Shown here: positions 47,444 to 57,370 of the stretch, in pieces
Numbering within the stretch: position 1 is the first letter of the stretch
How the letters are laid out: each line of letters starts with the position of its first letter
Source: Vicingaceae bacterium
GTDB lineage: Bacteria; Bacteroidota; Bacteroidia; Flavobacteriales_E; Vicingaceae
Assembly (NCBI GenBank): GCA_028245195.1
Contig: JAOKCF010000006.1
Coordinates: 39,191-103,190, forward strand
DNA length: 64,000 nt
Reading direction: 5' to 3'
Position numbers and translations under genes: made by a program
Notes under the pieces: model-generated
Database searches by the model: none
Seen by the model: only the letters and a program-made list of their open reading frames with translations
What the model was told of the DNA's origin: nothing

Positions 47444-50400
47444 TATTTGAGAAGCGTAATATTTCCTTTGTCAATAAACTCTTGCCCATCAAAGCAGATG
47501 GCTTTCACTTGGTAAACGAAAACTCCCGGATCAACTTTTTTGCCCTGGTATGCCCCGTCCCAACCTTTGTTCGTTTCGGTCGTTTCAAAAACCATCTCTC
47601 CCCATCGGTTAAAAAGTTGAAACTCTATTTCCCTAATGTTCGCTCCACGAACAAATAAAATATCATTAGTAAAATCACCATTTGGAGAAAATGCAGTTGG
47701 AATAAAAATATCTGGCTCAGCGCAATTCACCTCAAATATTCTTAATCTCTTCAAAGCAACAACTTCGCAGCCTGTATTTAAATCGGTTATGGTTACTCGA
47801 TAAGTGGTAGTTGTACGTAGGGTTGCGTTTGGGTTTGGACTATTGGGATTGTCTAGGTCATCTGCGGGCTCCCATTCATAAGTCAAATTACTGCCGTTTC
47901 TGTTAGTCGATAGCCGTGTTTCTTGACCTTTAAATAACGAGTCAGTTCCAATGATAAAAGCGTCATTAAAAGCCGGTAAATTTACTTCAACTTCTACCGT
48001 ATCAAAATCTTCACACCCAGTTAAACTATTAGTATACAGATAGTAATATTGATTGCTTTGGGGTGTAATTATGGCAGATATTAAATTATCTCCGCTGATG
48101 ATGCTATCTTTTGGAGTCCAAGAATATTCGAGAGGACTTGAAGCAGCTACAACAATCGCGTCTAAAGAAATAGTATCGTAGATGCAGAAGCTTTCGAAAT
48201 CATTAACATCTATAGTTAATTCTTCAATTTCAACTAGAATTGTATCTGAGTCAGAACAAATGAAGTTTTTGCCTTGAATGAAGTAGTTGGTTGTTGCATC
48301 GGGCGAAACTTTTATTGAACTGTCATTACCTGCAGATAATGGGAAGGAGAAGTCTGGATTAAGCGACCACGTATATGAAGCGGCTGTCCCATTGCTGTTA
48401 CTTGTTAAAATAACAGAGTCACCTTTGCACAATAAAGTGTCGGAAATGCTTTGTAACTCTACTGCTTTAAAAATACTTATAGTCCTTATAATAGAGTCTT
48501 TACGGTTGCAACGTTGATTTGATGCAAGCAGTTTAACGCTGTAATTCCCTTCTTGATTAAAGACCAGAAGTGGAGTAGGGTTGTTTCTGAATATACTACC
48601 ATTATTCACGATAATTTGAAAAGAATCTGCTCCTACAACATTAGCTTGTAAAGGTTCCAAATGTGGTATACATGCTGAATCTGTTATGGCATTTAAATCA
48701 AGTGAATAATTAATATATTTAACTAAAATACTGTCTGTTTCTTCGCAAAAGTCATTACTGATTTTGATGTAATACATGGATGAGTCATTTTGACTAAGAC
48801 TAAAGGAGTTCGCAGAAGGCGAGCTATTCAATGTATTGTTAAAGCCTCTAGTGGAACTATACTGGTAATTTGTAATTGTACCAGATGAAGGAACAGAAAT
48901 ATTAAAACTACCCGTTCCGCAGAATAGCGTATCCAGCGGACTGTTAATTTGTAAATCATTCGTTATTACCTGAACATTAAAAGGAATAGAATCTTTTAGT
49001 AGACACAACTGGTTTTCATAAATAAAATAACCCGAATAATTTCCAGGAACAGGATATAAGAATTGGGGATTCAGGTTGGTGTCTCTTGTGCCGTTACCAA
49101 AAAACCATTCAAAACTATCAGCATTAGTGACACTGGCATTGAATTGAATTGGTGTTCCCTCACAAACGGTATTTTCAGATAATGAAGCACTTGCTATCGT
49201 TTGGCTGTAAAATATTCGAATAGAATCTAATTTTTCACAAGCATTTCTAGTAGGATCTAAAGCTTGCACGTAAAATATATTAATGCCTGGTGTCAGTCTT
49301 ACGTTAAGAGTTGAATCTGTTATGCTTGAATTTATGTGTGAGCTAAAATTTGTTGTGTTAGAATAGCGGAATTCATTAGCCTTCCCATGAGAATTAGCTG
49401 TAATCAAAGTAGAGTCTGAATAGCAAACAAGAGTGTCGTATTGTAGGTCTAATTCGATGTCATCTGGTCGAACTAAAATATTCAAATCTAAAAAGTCATC
49501 TAAGGCGCAAATGGAGTCAAATACAACTTGTCGAATGGTATAGTTGCCTGGGTAAGTAAAGTATATCATTGTATCCGTAAAAGCGGAAACAACTGTATCA
49601 CCGTAAAAGTCCCAAGTTATGTTTGTTGCCCCAACACTAGAATTAGTGACTTTTACACTATCAATGGTACCAGATTTTAAACAAATATCCCTGTTGTCCA
49701 AACTAAAGTCAGCTCGAATAACGATTTCAAAATCTAACTTAAACAATGCATTGTTACATCTACCATTTGGGCTATTGTCGGTTCTTGAATAAGCACTAGG
49801 CGAAGTTGGGAAGTCATTTCGAGCAGTTCCGCATGATGCACAAACCGAATGGTAAACAATACCATTTTTATCAAACCTACTTGTTCCTCCATCAACATGA
49901 TCACCGGAAGAAGATCCTCCTATGAGAGTTGCATACAGAACGTCATCAACATTTCTATTTACCACGTACAAATAAAATGCACTGTTATTTATTATTCCAT
50001 AACTTGTATCCCTATCTAAAGGCATATTTGCAATTGATTTAACTCCTTCTACAGAAATTGCTCCAGGAAAGTCTGGACGAATACTACCTCCCCAGCCAGC
50101 GGCATAAATGTTCTGACATTTGTCTACTAAAAATGCTGTCGGAGAAATGTTAACTCTTCCTGTATTGTTTCCATTACCAAAAGTGGTTGAGAACTCTAAT
50201 GAATCAAGGTTTTCGTCCAATTTAACAATGAATTGGCCTGCGCCCGCATTGGCAACCGGAGCTCTTAATAATGGGAATAATCCACCTTCAGTTTGACCAT
50301 ATCCATATACATTATTGAAACGATCGAATTCAACAAAATACACTTGATCATAGTTTGGAGTTGAAATAAAAGTTGATTTCTCTACTGAATTCCCATTGGC

Positions 50401-52005
50401 CGCAATAATTGAAATAAAACCATCTGCTTCTTCGTCAATCGCACTTCTGTTTTGAATTGAAGAATCTTGGTAACTGTCGGATGTGGTAGGAAAGTCGTCA
50501 TAGCTGGTAGTTCCTCCTCCAATTAAAACCTTATTACTATCGATAACTTTTATTGAGTAAATAGCATCTCGACCAGACCCACCAACATACCTTGACCAAA
50601 TTATAGCCTTTAAACTGTTGTTAAACTTAAGAATCAGGCCATCTTGATTTCCAGAATAAGTCCCATTTGTATTGGGAAGATTGCTCGTAGTGGTGGTTGT
50701 TCCAATATAACAATTACCTGAAGAGTCAATTACGATTTCTCCCCTGTGAGAATCTCCATAATTAAAATTTAAGCCGTCATATTGAGTTCCTCCTCCGGGG
50801 TTTAAATTAATTCCATCAATCCCAGTTCCACCAAAATACGTTGAACTCAGTAACTGTGTACCTGAAGGATTAAATTTTGAAACAATAATATCTACTCCGA
50901 AATCAAAATCAACTCCAATGTCTGTAGAAATTTGAGTAGACACAGATAGTGTGCTGTCGTAAGTGTTAGTTGTGGTAGGAAAATTAGAGGACCCCGTGGC
51001 TCCAAAAATAAAGAGGTTTTGATTGTTATCTACAACCATACTATGTACTGTTTCATTTCTTCCACCACCTAAGAAAGTTGAAAAAAGTAATGAACTACCA
51101 TCTGGGGAGAATTTACTAATTGCAATGTCCCAGTCTCCACCGCCGTAACTAGTTTGGAATGTGCCTAATGTTAAACTATACAATGGCCCATCTGCTATGC
51201 CCCCCATGTAGCCATTTCCTAAGTCATCATAGGTAGCTGTTTCACCAAAATTATCTGCTCTGGAACCGGAGTAGGTGGAGAATATTAATACTGGATCAAT
51301 TGTTAACTCAAACGCTTCATTATAACCCTCGGGAAAATCAAAATACAAGTTTCCCTCCGATGTGATTAAATAATTACAGGCAACCACATTTTTCTTACCA
51401 TTGATTAGTTGAAAAGCATATGGCTTTTCTTCTATCATTTCTCCCAATTTGTGAGAAATTATAAGGTTGCCATTTTTTATGATGGGATTCTCTACTCCAT
51501 CATATTCAACAAGGATTTGCTCAGGTGAAAAACCAGGCTTTATGATATAATCATATTTCAGAAAACCATTTTTAGTGTATACTTCTAAGTCAATTCCAGA
51601 ATATAATTCGTGGTATTTAATCTTACTATAACTTCTTACTTCTGATTTCCATTTATTCTTGTCGGTGCCCAAATAATAATTGTAGTAGAAGTTTGATGTT
51701 CCTATTTTACTTGTTTCAACTATCGAATTTGAATTCAAAAAATTAGCTTTAAAAACATGGCCTCGCTCAAAATTGTCTTCAGGAACATTAGCAGCATGAT
51801 AATTTGGTCGACTTATAAATTGATAGTGAAAACTATTTTTTTCAAAAAAAATAGTAGCGCTTTCCAAATCAATTCTATATAACACATTTTCATGCCACTG
51901 ACCTATGTTTTCTGTGAATGGAAACGAATTATTGGCTGCGGGTTCATGCGCGTTGGTGCTGAAGTAAGAAGCAAAAAAAAGAAAGAGGATGAGATTAATT
52001 TTCAT
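47443..52005 (-). CDS. Giant SBBP-repeat T9SS cargo with type-B sorting domain
   Basis: 1520 residues from the ATG at 52005 (MKINLILFLFFASYFS), a signal peptide. Residues about 20-240 resemble the DUF7948-type N-terminal domain of SBBP proteins (GQWHENVLYRIDLE, SGIDLEVYTKNG, YDGVENPII). Next come SBBP beta-propeller-type repeats (about 245-750; STFLGG, STYFGGTGIDG, YVGGSGRDAI), then Ig/PKD-like domains, and finally the CHU_C type-B sorting domain beginning IPTAFSPNGDFTNDILFVRG and ending in TLLK. It is a surface protein of the gliding/adhesion class, with its PorP/SprF and TPR/OmpA-like partners directly downstream in one operon. Confidence 0.93.
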   Translation of the reverse strand: MKINLILFLFFASYFSTNAHEPAANNSFPFTENIGQWHENVLYRIDLESATIFFEKNSFHYQFISRPNYHAANVPEDNFERGHVFKANFLNSNSIVETSKIGTSNFYYNYYLGTDKNKWKSEVRSYSKIKYHELYSGIDLEVYTKNGFLKYDYIIKPGFSPEQILVEYDGVENPIIKNGNLIISHKLGEMIEEKPYAFQLINGKKNVVACNYLITSEGNLYFDFPEGYNEAFELTIDPVLIFSTYSGSRADNFGETATYDDLGNGYMGGIADGPLYSLTLGTFQTSYGGGDWDIAISKFSPDGSSLLFSTFLGGGRNETVHSMVVDNNQNLFIFGATGSSNFPTTTNTYDSTLSVSTQISTDIGVDFDFGVDIIVSKFNPSGTQLLSSTYFGGTGIDGINLNPGGGTQYDGLNFNYGDSHRGEIVIDSSGNCYIGTTTTTSNLPNTNGTYSGNQDGLILKFNNSLKAIIWSRYVGGSGRDAIYSIKVIDSNKVLIGGGTTSYDDFPTTSDSYQDSSIQNRSAIDEEADGFISIIAANGNSVEKSTFISTPNYDQVYFVEFDRFNNVYGYGQTEGGLFPLLRAPVANAGAGQFIVKLDENLDSLEFSTTFGNGNNTGRVNISPTAFLVDKCQNIYAAGWGGSIRPDFPGAISVEGVKSIANMPLDRDTSYGIINNSAFYLYVVNRNVDDVLYATLIGGSSSGDHVDGGTSRFDKNGIVYHSVCASCGTARNDFPTSPSAYSRTDNSPNGRCNNALFKLDFEIVIRADFSLDNRDICLKSGTIDSVKVTNSSVGATNITWDFYGDTVVSAFTDTMIYFTYPGNYTIRQVVFDSICALDDFLDLNILVRPDDIELDLQYDTLVCYSDSTLITANSHGKANEFRYSNTTNFSSHINSSITDSTLNVRLTPGINIFYVQALDPTRNACEKLDSIRIFYSQTIASASLSENTVCEGTPIQFNASVTNADSFEWFFGNGTRDTNLNPQFLYPVPGNYSGYFIYENQLCLLKDSIPFNVQVITNDLQINSPLDTLFCGTGSFNISVPSSGTITNYQYSSTRGFNNTLNSSPSANSFSLSQNDSSMYYIKISNDFCEETDSILVKYINYSLDLNAITDSACIPHLEPLQANVVGADSFQIIVNNGSIFRNNPTPLLVFNQEGNYSVKLLASNQRCNRKDSIIRTISIFKAVELQSISDTLLCKGDSVILTSNSNGTAASYTWSLNPDFSFPLSAGNDSSIKVSPDATTNYFIQGKNFICSDSDTILVEIEELTIDVNDFESFCIYDTISLDAIVVAASSPLEYSWTPKDSIISGDNLISAIITPQSNQYYYLYTNSLTGCEDFDTVEVEVNLPAFNDAFIIGTDSLFKGQETRLSTNRNGSNLTYEWEPADDLDNPNSPNPNATLRTTTTYRVTITDLNTGCEVVALKRLRIFEVNCAEPDIFIPTAFSPNGDFTNDILFVRGANIREIEFQLFNRWGEMVFETTETNKGWDGAYQGKKVDPGVFVYQVKAICFDGQEFIDKGNITLLK

Positions 52006-52111
52006 AGCACAGTTCAAGCAAGAGTAAATTTAACCAAAATCAACTCCTCAGTAAAGCTATAAGACGTAAATTATCGGTTTACGATGCCTCATTTTAGTTA
52101 GTTATTTAACT

Positions 52112-52119
52112 TAATTTTG
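52112..52119 (+). promoter_or_regulatory. Candidate -7 element before the sugar-kinase gene
   Basis: TAATTTTG, matching TAnnTTTG, 26 bases before the ATG at 52146. Confidence 0.3.
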
Positions 52120-52145
52120 AAATTTAACAAAAGACACACTTAAAA

Positions 52146-52991
52146 ATGATTCTAATAGCAGATAGTGGATCGTCAAAAACGGACTGGAGACTAATCGACA
52201 AGGAGGTAATTTCACAGTACTCTTGTATCGGGTTAAACCCTGATTTTGTGGATGAAGCAATAGTGGCTAGTGAATTAAATAAAATATTTGGACTGGTAAA
52301 TAAAGAGACTATTTCAGAAATTTATTTTTATGGTTCAGGTTGTTCTTCTGAAAGCAGAAATGCTATAATTACTAAAGGTATTAAGAATATTTTTCCCGCT
52401 GCAGCAATTCATGTTTACCATGATTTGTTGGGTGCAGCAAGAGCAGCATGTGGGAAAAATAGAGGAGTTGCAGGAATTTTAGGTACTGGCAGCAACTGTT
52501 GTTTGTTTGATGGCGATCAAGTAATTCAAGAATTTAGGAGTGGTGGATACATTCTTAGTGACGAGGGAGGAGGAGTTGATATTGGAAAAAGAATTCTAAA
52601 AGCATTCATTGAGGGAAGAATGGATAAAGATTTGAAAGAACGTTTTTTAAAAAGGTACAAGACTAACGTAGATGATATTTTGGAATGTATGTATAAAAAA
52701 CCTTTTGCTAATAAATACATCGCCAATTTTAGTCGGTTTGCGTATCACAACCGAGAAAATACCTTTATATCTGAAATCCTTCAAAGTTCCTTTCGTGCTT
52801 ACTTTAAAAACATGATAACGAGGTATGATGATTATCAAAATCTACCTCTAAATTTGACAGGTTCTATTGCATTTTATTACCAAGAGGTTATTCGAAAAGT
52901 AGCACAGGAGTTTAATGTGAAAGTTGGTAACATATTAGAAAACCCGATTTCTGGACTAACCTTGTATCATACCAACCTAGGAGCCGAGTAA
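52146..52991 (+). CDS. BadF/N-acetylglucosamine-kinase-type ATPase
   Basis: 281 residues of the ASKHA kinase superfamily. Phosphate-1 motif DSGSSKTDW (residues 5-13), a second GILGTGSNC loop, and LSDEGGGVDIGKR are typical of the eukaryote-type N-acetylglucosamine kinase/BcrAD family. It likely phosphorylates an amino sugar in cell-wall or chitin-derived recycling; the exact substrate is not proven. It overlaps the convergent methyltransferase gene by 15 bases. Confidence 0.82.
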   Translation: MILIADSGSSKTDWRLIDKEVISQYSCIGLNPDFVDEAIVASELNKIFGLVNKETISEIYFYGSGCSSESRNAIITKGIKNIFPAAAIHVYHDLLGAARAACGKNRGVAGILGTGSNCCLFDGDQVIQEFRSGGYILSDEGGGVDIGKRILKAFIEGRMDKDLKERFLKRYKTNVDDILECMYKKPFANKYIANFSRFAYHNRENTFISEILQSSFRAYFKNMITRYDDYQNLPLNLTGSIAFYYQEVIRKVAQEFNVKVGNILENPISGLTLYHTNLGAE

Positions 52992-53690
52992 ATAAATAGC
53001 AGGCATTTTATCTAAATTCTGCTTGCTGCTTTTTTTCCACTCTGCAACTGTTTTGGTCTTTATATATTCATTTGGTAGGCTGATGTTTGCAGCAACGCAA
53101 AGCTTGGTTTCTCCTCGAAGTGTTTTCATTAAGTCCTCCCACATGGCCTCGTTACGGTAAGGTGTTTCCATAAAGATTTGCGTTTGTTGAAGTTGATTCG
53201 CTAAATTTTCCATCTCTCGAATCTCTTTGCTTTTTATAACACTGTCCCTATTCAAATAGCCTTTAAAAGTAAACGACTGACCGTTGAATCCACTTGCCAT
53301 AAGCGCTAAGAAAATTGAAGAAGGTCCTATTAATGGAACGGATTGAAACCCATTTGTATGCGCGTGCTTTACTATCAAAGAACCTGGGTCCGCAATCCCA
53401 GGGCAACCTGCATCGGATATAACACCTACCGAATGACCCTCTTTAAGTGCTCCTATCATTGGTTGAATATCATCCCAATCACTCTTTTTATCTAAATTAT
53501 AAAATTCACTTTCATCAATTTTTGACTTTAGTCCAATGCGTACTAATAAGCGTCGTGCTTCCTTTATGTTTTCAACTGCAAAATGAGACAAAGATTCAAT
53601 GATTTCTTTATTCTCCGATGGGAATGATCGATTTTCAGTTACTTCGAGACCTAAAAAATTTGGGATGAGATAAACTTTAGCTTTGCTCAT
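52977..53690 (-). CDS. RsmI-like tetrapyrrole-methylase-fold methyltransferase
   Basis: 237 residues of the RsmI/YraL fold. The SAM-binding pattern VISDAGCPGIADPGS and PLIGPSSIFLALMASG are intact. RsmI itself 2-prime-O-methylates C1402 of 16S rRNA; this protein is the shorter Bacteroidota sister form, with altered N-terminal motif (VYLIPNFLG), so another rRNA or small-molecule target is possible. It follows the LMW-PTP gene with a 14-base overlap. Confidence 0.78.
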   Translation of the reverse strand: MSKAKVYLIPNFLGLEVTENRSFPSENKEIIESLSHFAVENIKEARRLLVRIGLKSKIDESEFYNLDKKSDWDDIQPMIGALKEGHSVGVISDAGCPGIADPGSLIVKHAHTNGFQSVPLIGPSSIFLALMASGFNGQSFTFKGYLNRDSVIKSKEIREMENLANQLQQTQIFMETPYRNEAMWEDLMKTLRGETKLCVAANISLPNEYIKTKTVAEWKKSSKQNLDKMPAIYLLGS

Positions 53691-54144
53691 TTTTAATTTG
53701 TTTAATGACTACATCACAGGCTGCGTCTAATAATCGATATACATTTTCAAAGCAATCTTCACCTCCAAAATAAGGGTCGGGAACGGATTGGTTAGAGCCC
53801 GGGTTTATTAAGTTGAGAATCATTTCAACTTTTTCAATTTCTTCAAGATTTTTAGTGAGAGCAACTGTGTTTAAATAGTTAGAAGTGTCCATTACAAATA
53901 TTCTATCAAATTCTTGAAAATCTGATTTTTGAATTTGTCTTCCTCGTTGTGCAGTGATGTCAATTCCATATTCTGCAGCTTTTGATATAGATCTGGGGTC
54001 TGGCTTATCTCCAACATGGTAATCTGAAGTTGCAGCGGAGTCAACCGATAAATCCAAACCACTTTCAGCTATTTTTTTCTCAAGAATTCCCTCGGCGAGA
54101 GGGGATCTGCAAATATTGCCCAAACAAGTCATTAAAACTTTCAT
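53677..54144 (-). CDS. Low-molecular-weight protein-tyrosine phosphatase
   Basis: 155 residues. The P-loop CLGNICRS (C7, R13, S14) is the catalytic signature, and the general acid is in SVPDPYFGG. It dephosphorylates tyrosine (or arginine) residues; such enzymes often regulate capsule/exopolysaccharide kinases. The next gene overlaps by 14 bases. It lies 87 bases downstream of dnaA's 3-prime end. Confidence 0.94.
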   Translation of the reverse strand: MKVLMTCLGNICRSPLAEGILEKKIAESGLDLSVDSAATSDYHVGDKPDPRSISKAAEYGIDITAQRGRQIQKSDFQEFDRIFVMDTSNYLNTVALTKNLEEIEKVEMILNLINPGSNQSVPDPYFGGEDCFENVYRLLDAACDVVIKQIKNEQS

Positions 54145-54231
54145 ATTCGAAGAATAAAAAAACTCTACTGTCGACTAAGTAAAACCAAGCGTGACATTAG
54201 AGTTAAAAAAAATATTTTGGAAGATACTGGT

Positions 54232-55665
54232 TTATTGAATACTGATTTTCTTTTCTAAATCAGAAACATAACCTCTAAATCTTTTGTCTGTGTCAATCAA
54301 ATTATTTACTGTTTTACAAGCATGTAAAACGGTTGCATGATCTTTTCCTCCGCAATGCATTCCAATATTCGCTAAACTTGACTTTGTCATTTTTTTAGCA
54401 AAATACATGGCAATTTGTCTCGCTTGCACAACTTCTCTTTTCCTTGTTTTTGATTTTAGTAACTCAATTGGTAAATCAAAATAATCACAAACTACTTTTT
54501 GAATATAGTCTATAGATACTTCACGAGCAGTGTTTTTTACAAACTTGTCAATCATTTGCTTCGCCAGTTCAAGCGTAATGGCTTTGTTATTCAAAGATGA
54601 TTGAGCTAATAGCGAAATAAGAGCACCTTCTAATTCTCTGATGTTAGTTGTAATGCTATATGCTAAATACTCAACTACTTCTTTCGGAAGCTCTAAGCCT
54701 TCGTTGTACATTTTTGTCTCCAAAATTGCAATTCTAGTTTCTAGCTCAGGGTTTTGCAGGTCTGCAGATAATCCCCACTTAAACCTAGAAAGCAATCGTT
54801 GTTCCATTCCCTGAAGTTCAACAGGTGCTTTGTCAGAAGTTAGTATTAACTGCTTTCCAGTTTGGTGTAAGTGATTAAAAATGTGAAAGAATACGTCTTG
54901 TGTTTTTTCTTTTCCGCTAAAAAATTGAACGTCATCTATAATTAAAACATCTATCATTTGATAGAAGTGAATAAAGTCGTTTTGGTTGTTGTTTCTTACC
55001 GCATCAATAAATTGGTGCGTAAATTTTTCTGAAGAAACATACAATACTGTTTTACTTGGATGGTTGTTTTTTATTTCAATACCTATGGAATGAACCAGGT
55101 GTGTTTTTCCCAATCCAACACCTCCATAAATTAAAAGCGGATTGAAAGCGGTTCCTCCAGGATTTTTTGATACTGCATATCCAGCTGAACGAGCCAATCT
55201 ATTACAATCTCCTTCTATAAAACTTTCAAATGAATAATTCGGATTTAATTGAGAGTCAATTTTTACCTTTTTAAGACCTGGAATGATAAAAGGGTTCCGA
55301 ATTCCTTTTTCTCCATTCACATCCATTGGCACAGCTACAGGATCATTCTTCAATGCTTGTCTATTAGTTGTAGGTATGCGCACAGTATATGGTTTTGGAT
55401 TGTTCGCTCCATTTTCCATAATAATACTATACTCTAGCTTACCTTCAGTCCCTAGTTCTTTCTTAATTGTTTTTCTAAGTAGTGTAATATAGTGCTCTTC
55501 CAACCATTCGTAAAAAAATTGAGATGGTACTTGAATTGTAAGCACATTATTAGCCAATTTAACAGGAGCAATAGGATCAAACCAAGTTTTATAACTTTGA
55601 AGGCTAACATTGTCTTTAATCACAGCTAAACAATTTTGCCAAACTTGATTGAAATCATTACTCAT
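54232..55665 (-). CDS. dnaA: Chromosomal replication initiator DnaA
   Basis: 477 residues. Domain I (about 1-90), linker II (about 95-140), AAA+ domain III with Walker A GGVGLGKTH near residue 185 and Walker B IDDVQFF, arginine-finger region RLLSRFKWG, and DNA-binding domain IV with IGMHCGGKDHATVLHACKTV. It binds DnaA boxes and opens oriC. I looked for clustered DnaA boxes at both flanks and did not find a convincing set, so oriC may lie elsewhere. The upstream region (55666-55955) is AT-rich. Confidence 0.97.
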   Translation of the reverse strand: MSNDFNQVWQNCLAVIKDNVSLQSYKTWFDPIAPVKLANNVLTIQVPSQFFYEWLEEHYITLLRKTIKKELGTEGKLEYSIIMENGANNPKPYTVRIPTTNRQALKNDPVAVPMDVNGEKGIRNPFIIPGLKKVKIDSQLNPNYSFESFIEGDCNRLARSAGYAVSKNPGGTAFNPLLIYGGVGLGKTHLVHSIGIEIKNNHPSKTVLYVSSEKFTHQFIDAVRNNNQNDFIHFYQMIDVLIIDDVQFFSGKEKTQDVFFHIFNHLHQTGKQLILTSDKAPVELQGMEQRLLSRFKWGLSADLQNPELETRIAILETKMYNEGLELPKEVVEYLAYSITTNIRELEGALISLLAQSSLNNKAITLELAKQMIDKFVKNTAREVSIDYIQKVVCDYFDLPIELLKSKTRKREVVQARQIAMYFAKKMTKSSLANIGMHCGGKDHATVLHACKTVNNLIDTDKRFRGYVSDLEKKISIQ

Positions 55666-55955
55666 AATACTAGGTTTTATCGTGGTTAATAAACTTGCGA
55701 GAAATTAACTAATTTTTAACTCGAATCAAATTATAATTCAACATTCTTTTGAAAGTTTGACAACTTTTTTCAATGCAGAGAAAAAGTATAACGTGTTGAT
55801 ATTAAAATTAATGAACGAATTTGGATTAATTTTTAATCGCAGAACAAATATTATCAGAAAAAAGTGAAATAAAAAACAAAAATGCTCTTGATTTAGAACT
55901 TTTTTATGCTATGTTTTAAAAAAGTTTCGACGAAAATTAAAATTAAAATTATACG

Positions 55956-56357
55956 ATGATAAAATCCAAAACAACGCTTAGGGTAAGGTATTCTGAAACA
56001 GACCAAATGGGGTTTGTTTACTATGGTAATTACCCACAATATTTAGAAATAGGAAGGGTAGATGCGCTAAAATCTGTAGGTATTTCGTATCGAAGTATGG
56101 AAGAGTCAGGTTATGGATTACCTGTTAAAGATTTGGTTATAAGGTATCATAACGCTGCTTTGTACGATGATGAACTAGTTATTACAACTCATGTCATAAA
56201 TATGCCGACCAATAAAATAACATTTGATTACGAAATCCACAGGGGAGAGGATTTAATTATTACCGCTCAAACCACTCTGTTCTTCGTGGATGCTTCGAAA
56301 CGGGCATGTAGGCCTCCCGTTGACTTTAGAGAGAAAATGAAAGCTTATTTCAATTGA
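55956..56357 (+). CDS. Acyl-CoA thioesterase (hotdog fold, YbgC-like)
   Basis: 133 residues with the 4-hydroxybenzoyl-CoA-thioesterase-type hotdog pattern: ETDQMGFVYYGNYPQYLEIGR, including the catalytic Asp, and LVIRYHNAALYDDEL. Such proteins hydrolyse short- or medium-chain acyl-CoA thioesters; E. coli YbgC is tied to the Tol-Pal complex, which is not seen here. Its tail overlaps the convergent glycosyltransferase by 13 bases. Confidence 0.92.
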   Translation: MIKSKTTLRVRYSETDQMGFVYYGNYPQYLEIGRVDALKSVGISYRSMEESGYGLPVKDLVIRYHNAALYDDELVITTHVINMPTNKITFDYEIHRGEDLIITAQTTLFFVDASKRACRPPVDFREKMKAYFN

Positions 56358-57337
56358 GAAAATCGATTGATTCTTTTAGCGTAGTGCGACCAAACAATAC
56401 TCGTTTTTAAAATTCCTTTTGAATTCGGGTTTTCTACGTGTGACCTGGTTTTTTTCATTTTATAGAAAGAAAAGTGTGCTTGCAGAATGGCAAAAGCATG
56501 CTGCGGACCTGAAGATATTAACAATTTAACAAATGCAAGCCCATCTAATAGCAATCTCAGAAATATTTTAAATAACCGATAATTTGATAGATCATTTTTA
56601 TATAGGGTCATCAAACTATTTCGAAAGTTCAAAAATGTTTTTCTCGGATTTGTATTTTTCATAGTGCCACCTCCAAGATGGTAAACTGTACTTTCTGCAA
56701 CATAATAAACTGAGTATCCCAAATTTTTTGCTCTCCAACATAAATCAATCTCTTCCATGTGGGCAAAATAACGTTCGTCGAATCCACCTAATTGCTTAAA
56801 TAAAGAAGCTTTAACGAACATGCAGGCTCCGGTTGCCCAAAAAACCTCTCTACTCGTGTCGTATTGACCGTTATCCTTTTCAATGCTATCAAATATTCTA
56901 CCTTGACAAAAAGGGTAACCCAAGAAGTCTATAAACCCTCCAGCCGCTCCTGCGTATTCAAACTCGTCTTTATTAAGGTAAGATTTAATCTTAGGTTGTG
57001 CGATGCACACGTTTTCTCTGCTTTCGAGTTGTTTAATAACAGGCGCAATCCAATTGGGAGTTACTTCAACATCTGAGTTTAATAGAACGAAATAGTCTTC
57101 TTTTAGCTCCTTAAGAGCATCATTGTAACCTTTTGCAAACCCTCCATTACTTTCGTTAATAATGAATTTTATACTTGGGTAGTTTTCTTTTGTAAAAGCT
57201 ATTGAGTCGTCAGTTGAATCGTTATCTGCCACATACACGGTTGCTCCAGTCGAATTTTTAACCACTGATGGTAGGTAGGTTTCCAAATGCTTTCTACCAT
57301 TCCAATTTAAAATAACTACAGCAACACTTGGACTCAT
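56345..57337 (-). CDS. Family 2 glycosyltransferase
   Basis: 330 residues. The GT-A nucleotide-sugar site is clear: VVILNWNGRKHLETYLPS, YVADNDSTDDS, and the DxD-like LLNSDVEV; an acceptor block MEEIDLCWRAKNLGYSVYYV follows. GT2 members with this pattern are often rhamnosyl- or galactofuranosyl-type transferases of cell envelope glycans. Cytosolic face of the membrane; no large membrane region. A GWxTD gene is upstream on the same strand after 33 bases. Confidence 0.9.
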   Translation of the reverse strand: MSPSVAVVILNWNGRKHLETYLPSVVKNSTGATVYVADNDSTDDSIAFTKENYPSIKFIINESNGGFAKGYNDALKELKEDYFVLLNSDVEVTPNWIAPVIKQLESRENVCIAQPKIKSYLNKDEFEYAGAAGGFIDFLGYPFCQGRIFDSIEKDNGQYDTSREVFWATGACMFVKASLFKQLGGFDERYFAHMEEIDLCWRAKNLGYSVYYVAESTVYHLGGGTMKNTNPRKTFLNFRNSLMTLYKNDLSNYRLFKIFLRLLLDGLAFVKLLISSGPQHAFAILQAHFSFYKMKKTRSHVENPNSKGILKTSIVWSHYAKRINRFSQLK

Positions 57338-57370
57338 CTCAGAAATTTAGGCCACAAAAATAAGGAAGAA

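Noticed and set aside
55666..55955. AT-rich gap upstream of dnaA as a possible oriC
   Set aside because: I searched for clustered TTATCCACA-type boxes on both strands and found no set; AT-richness alone is not enough, and dnaA is often unlinked from oriC in Bacteroidota.
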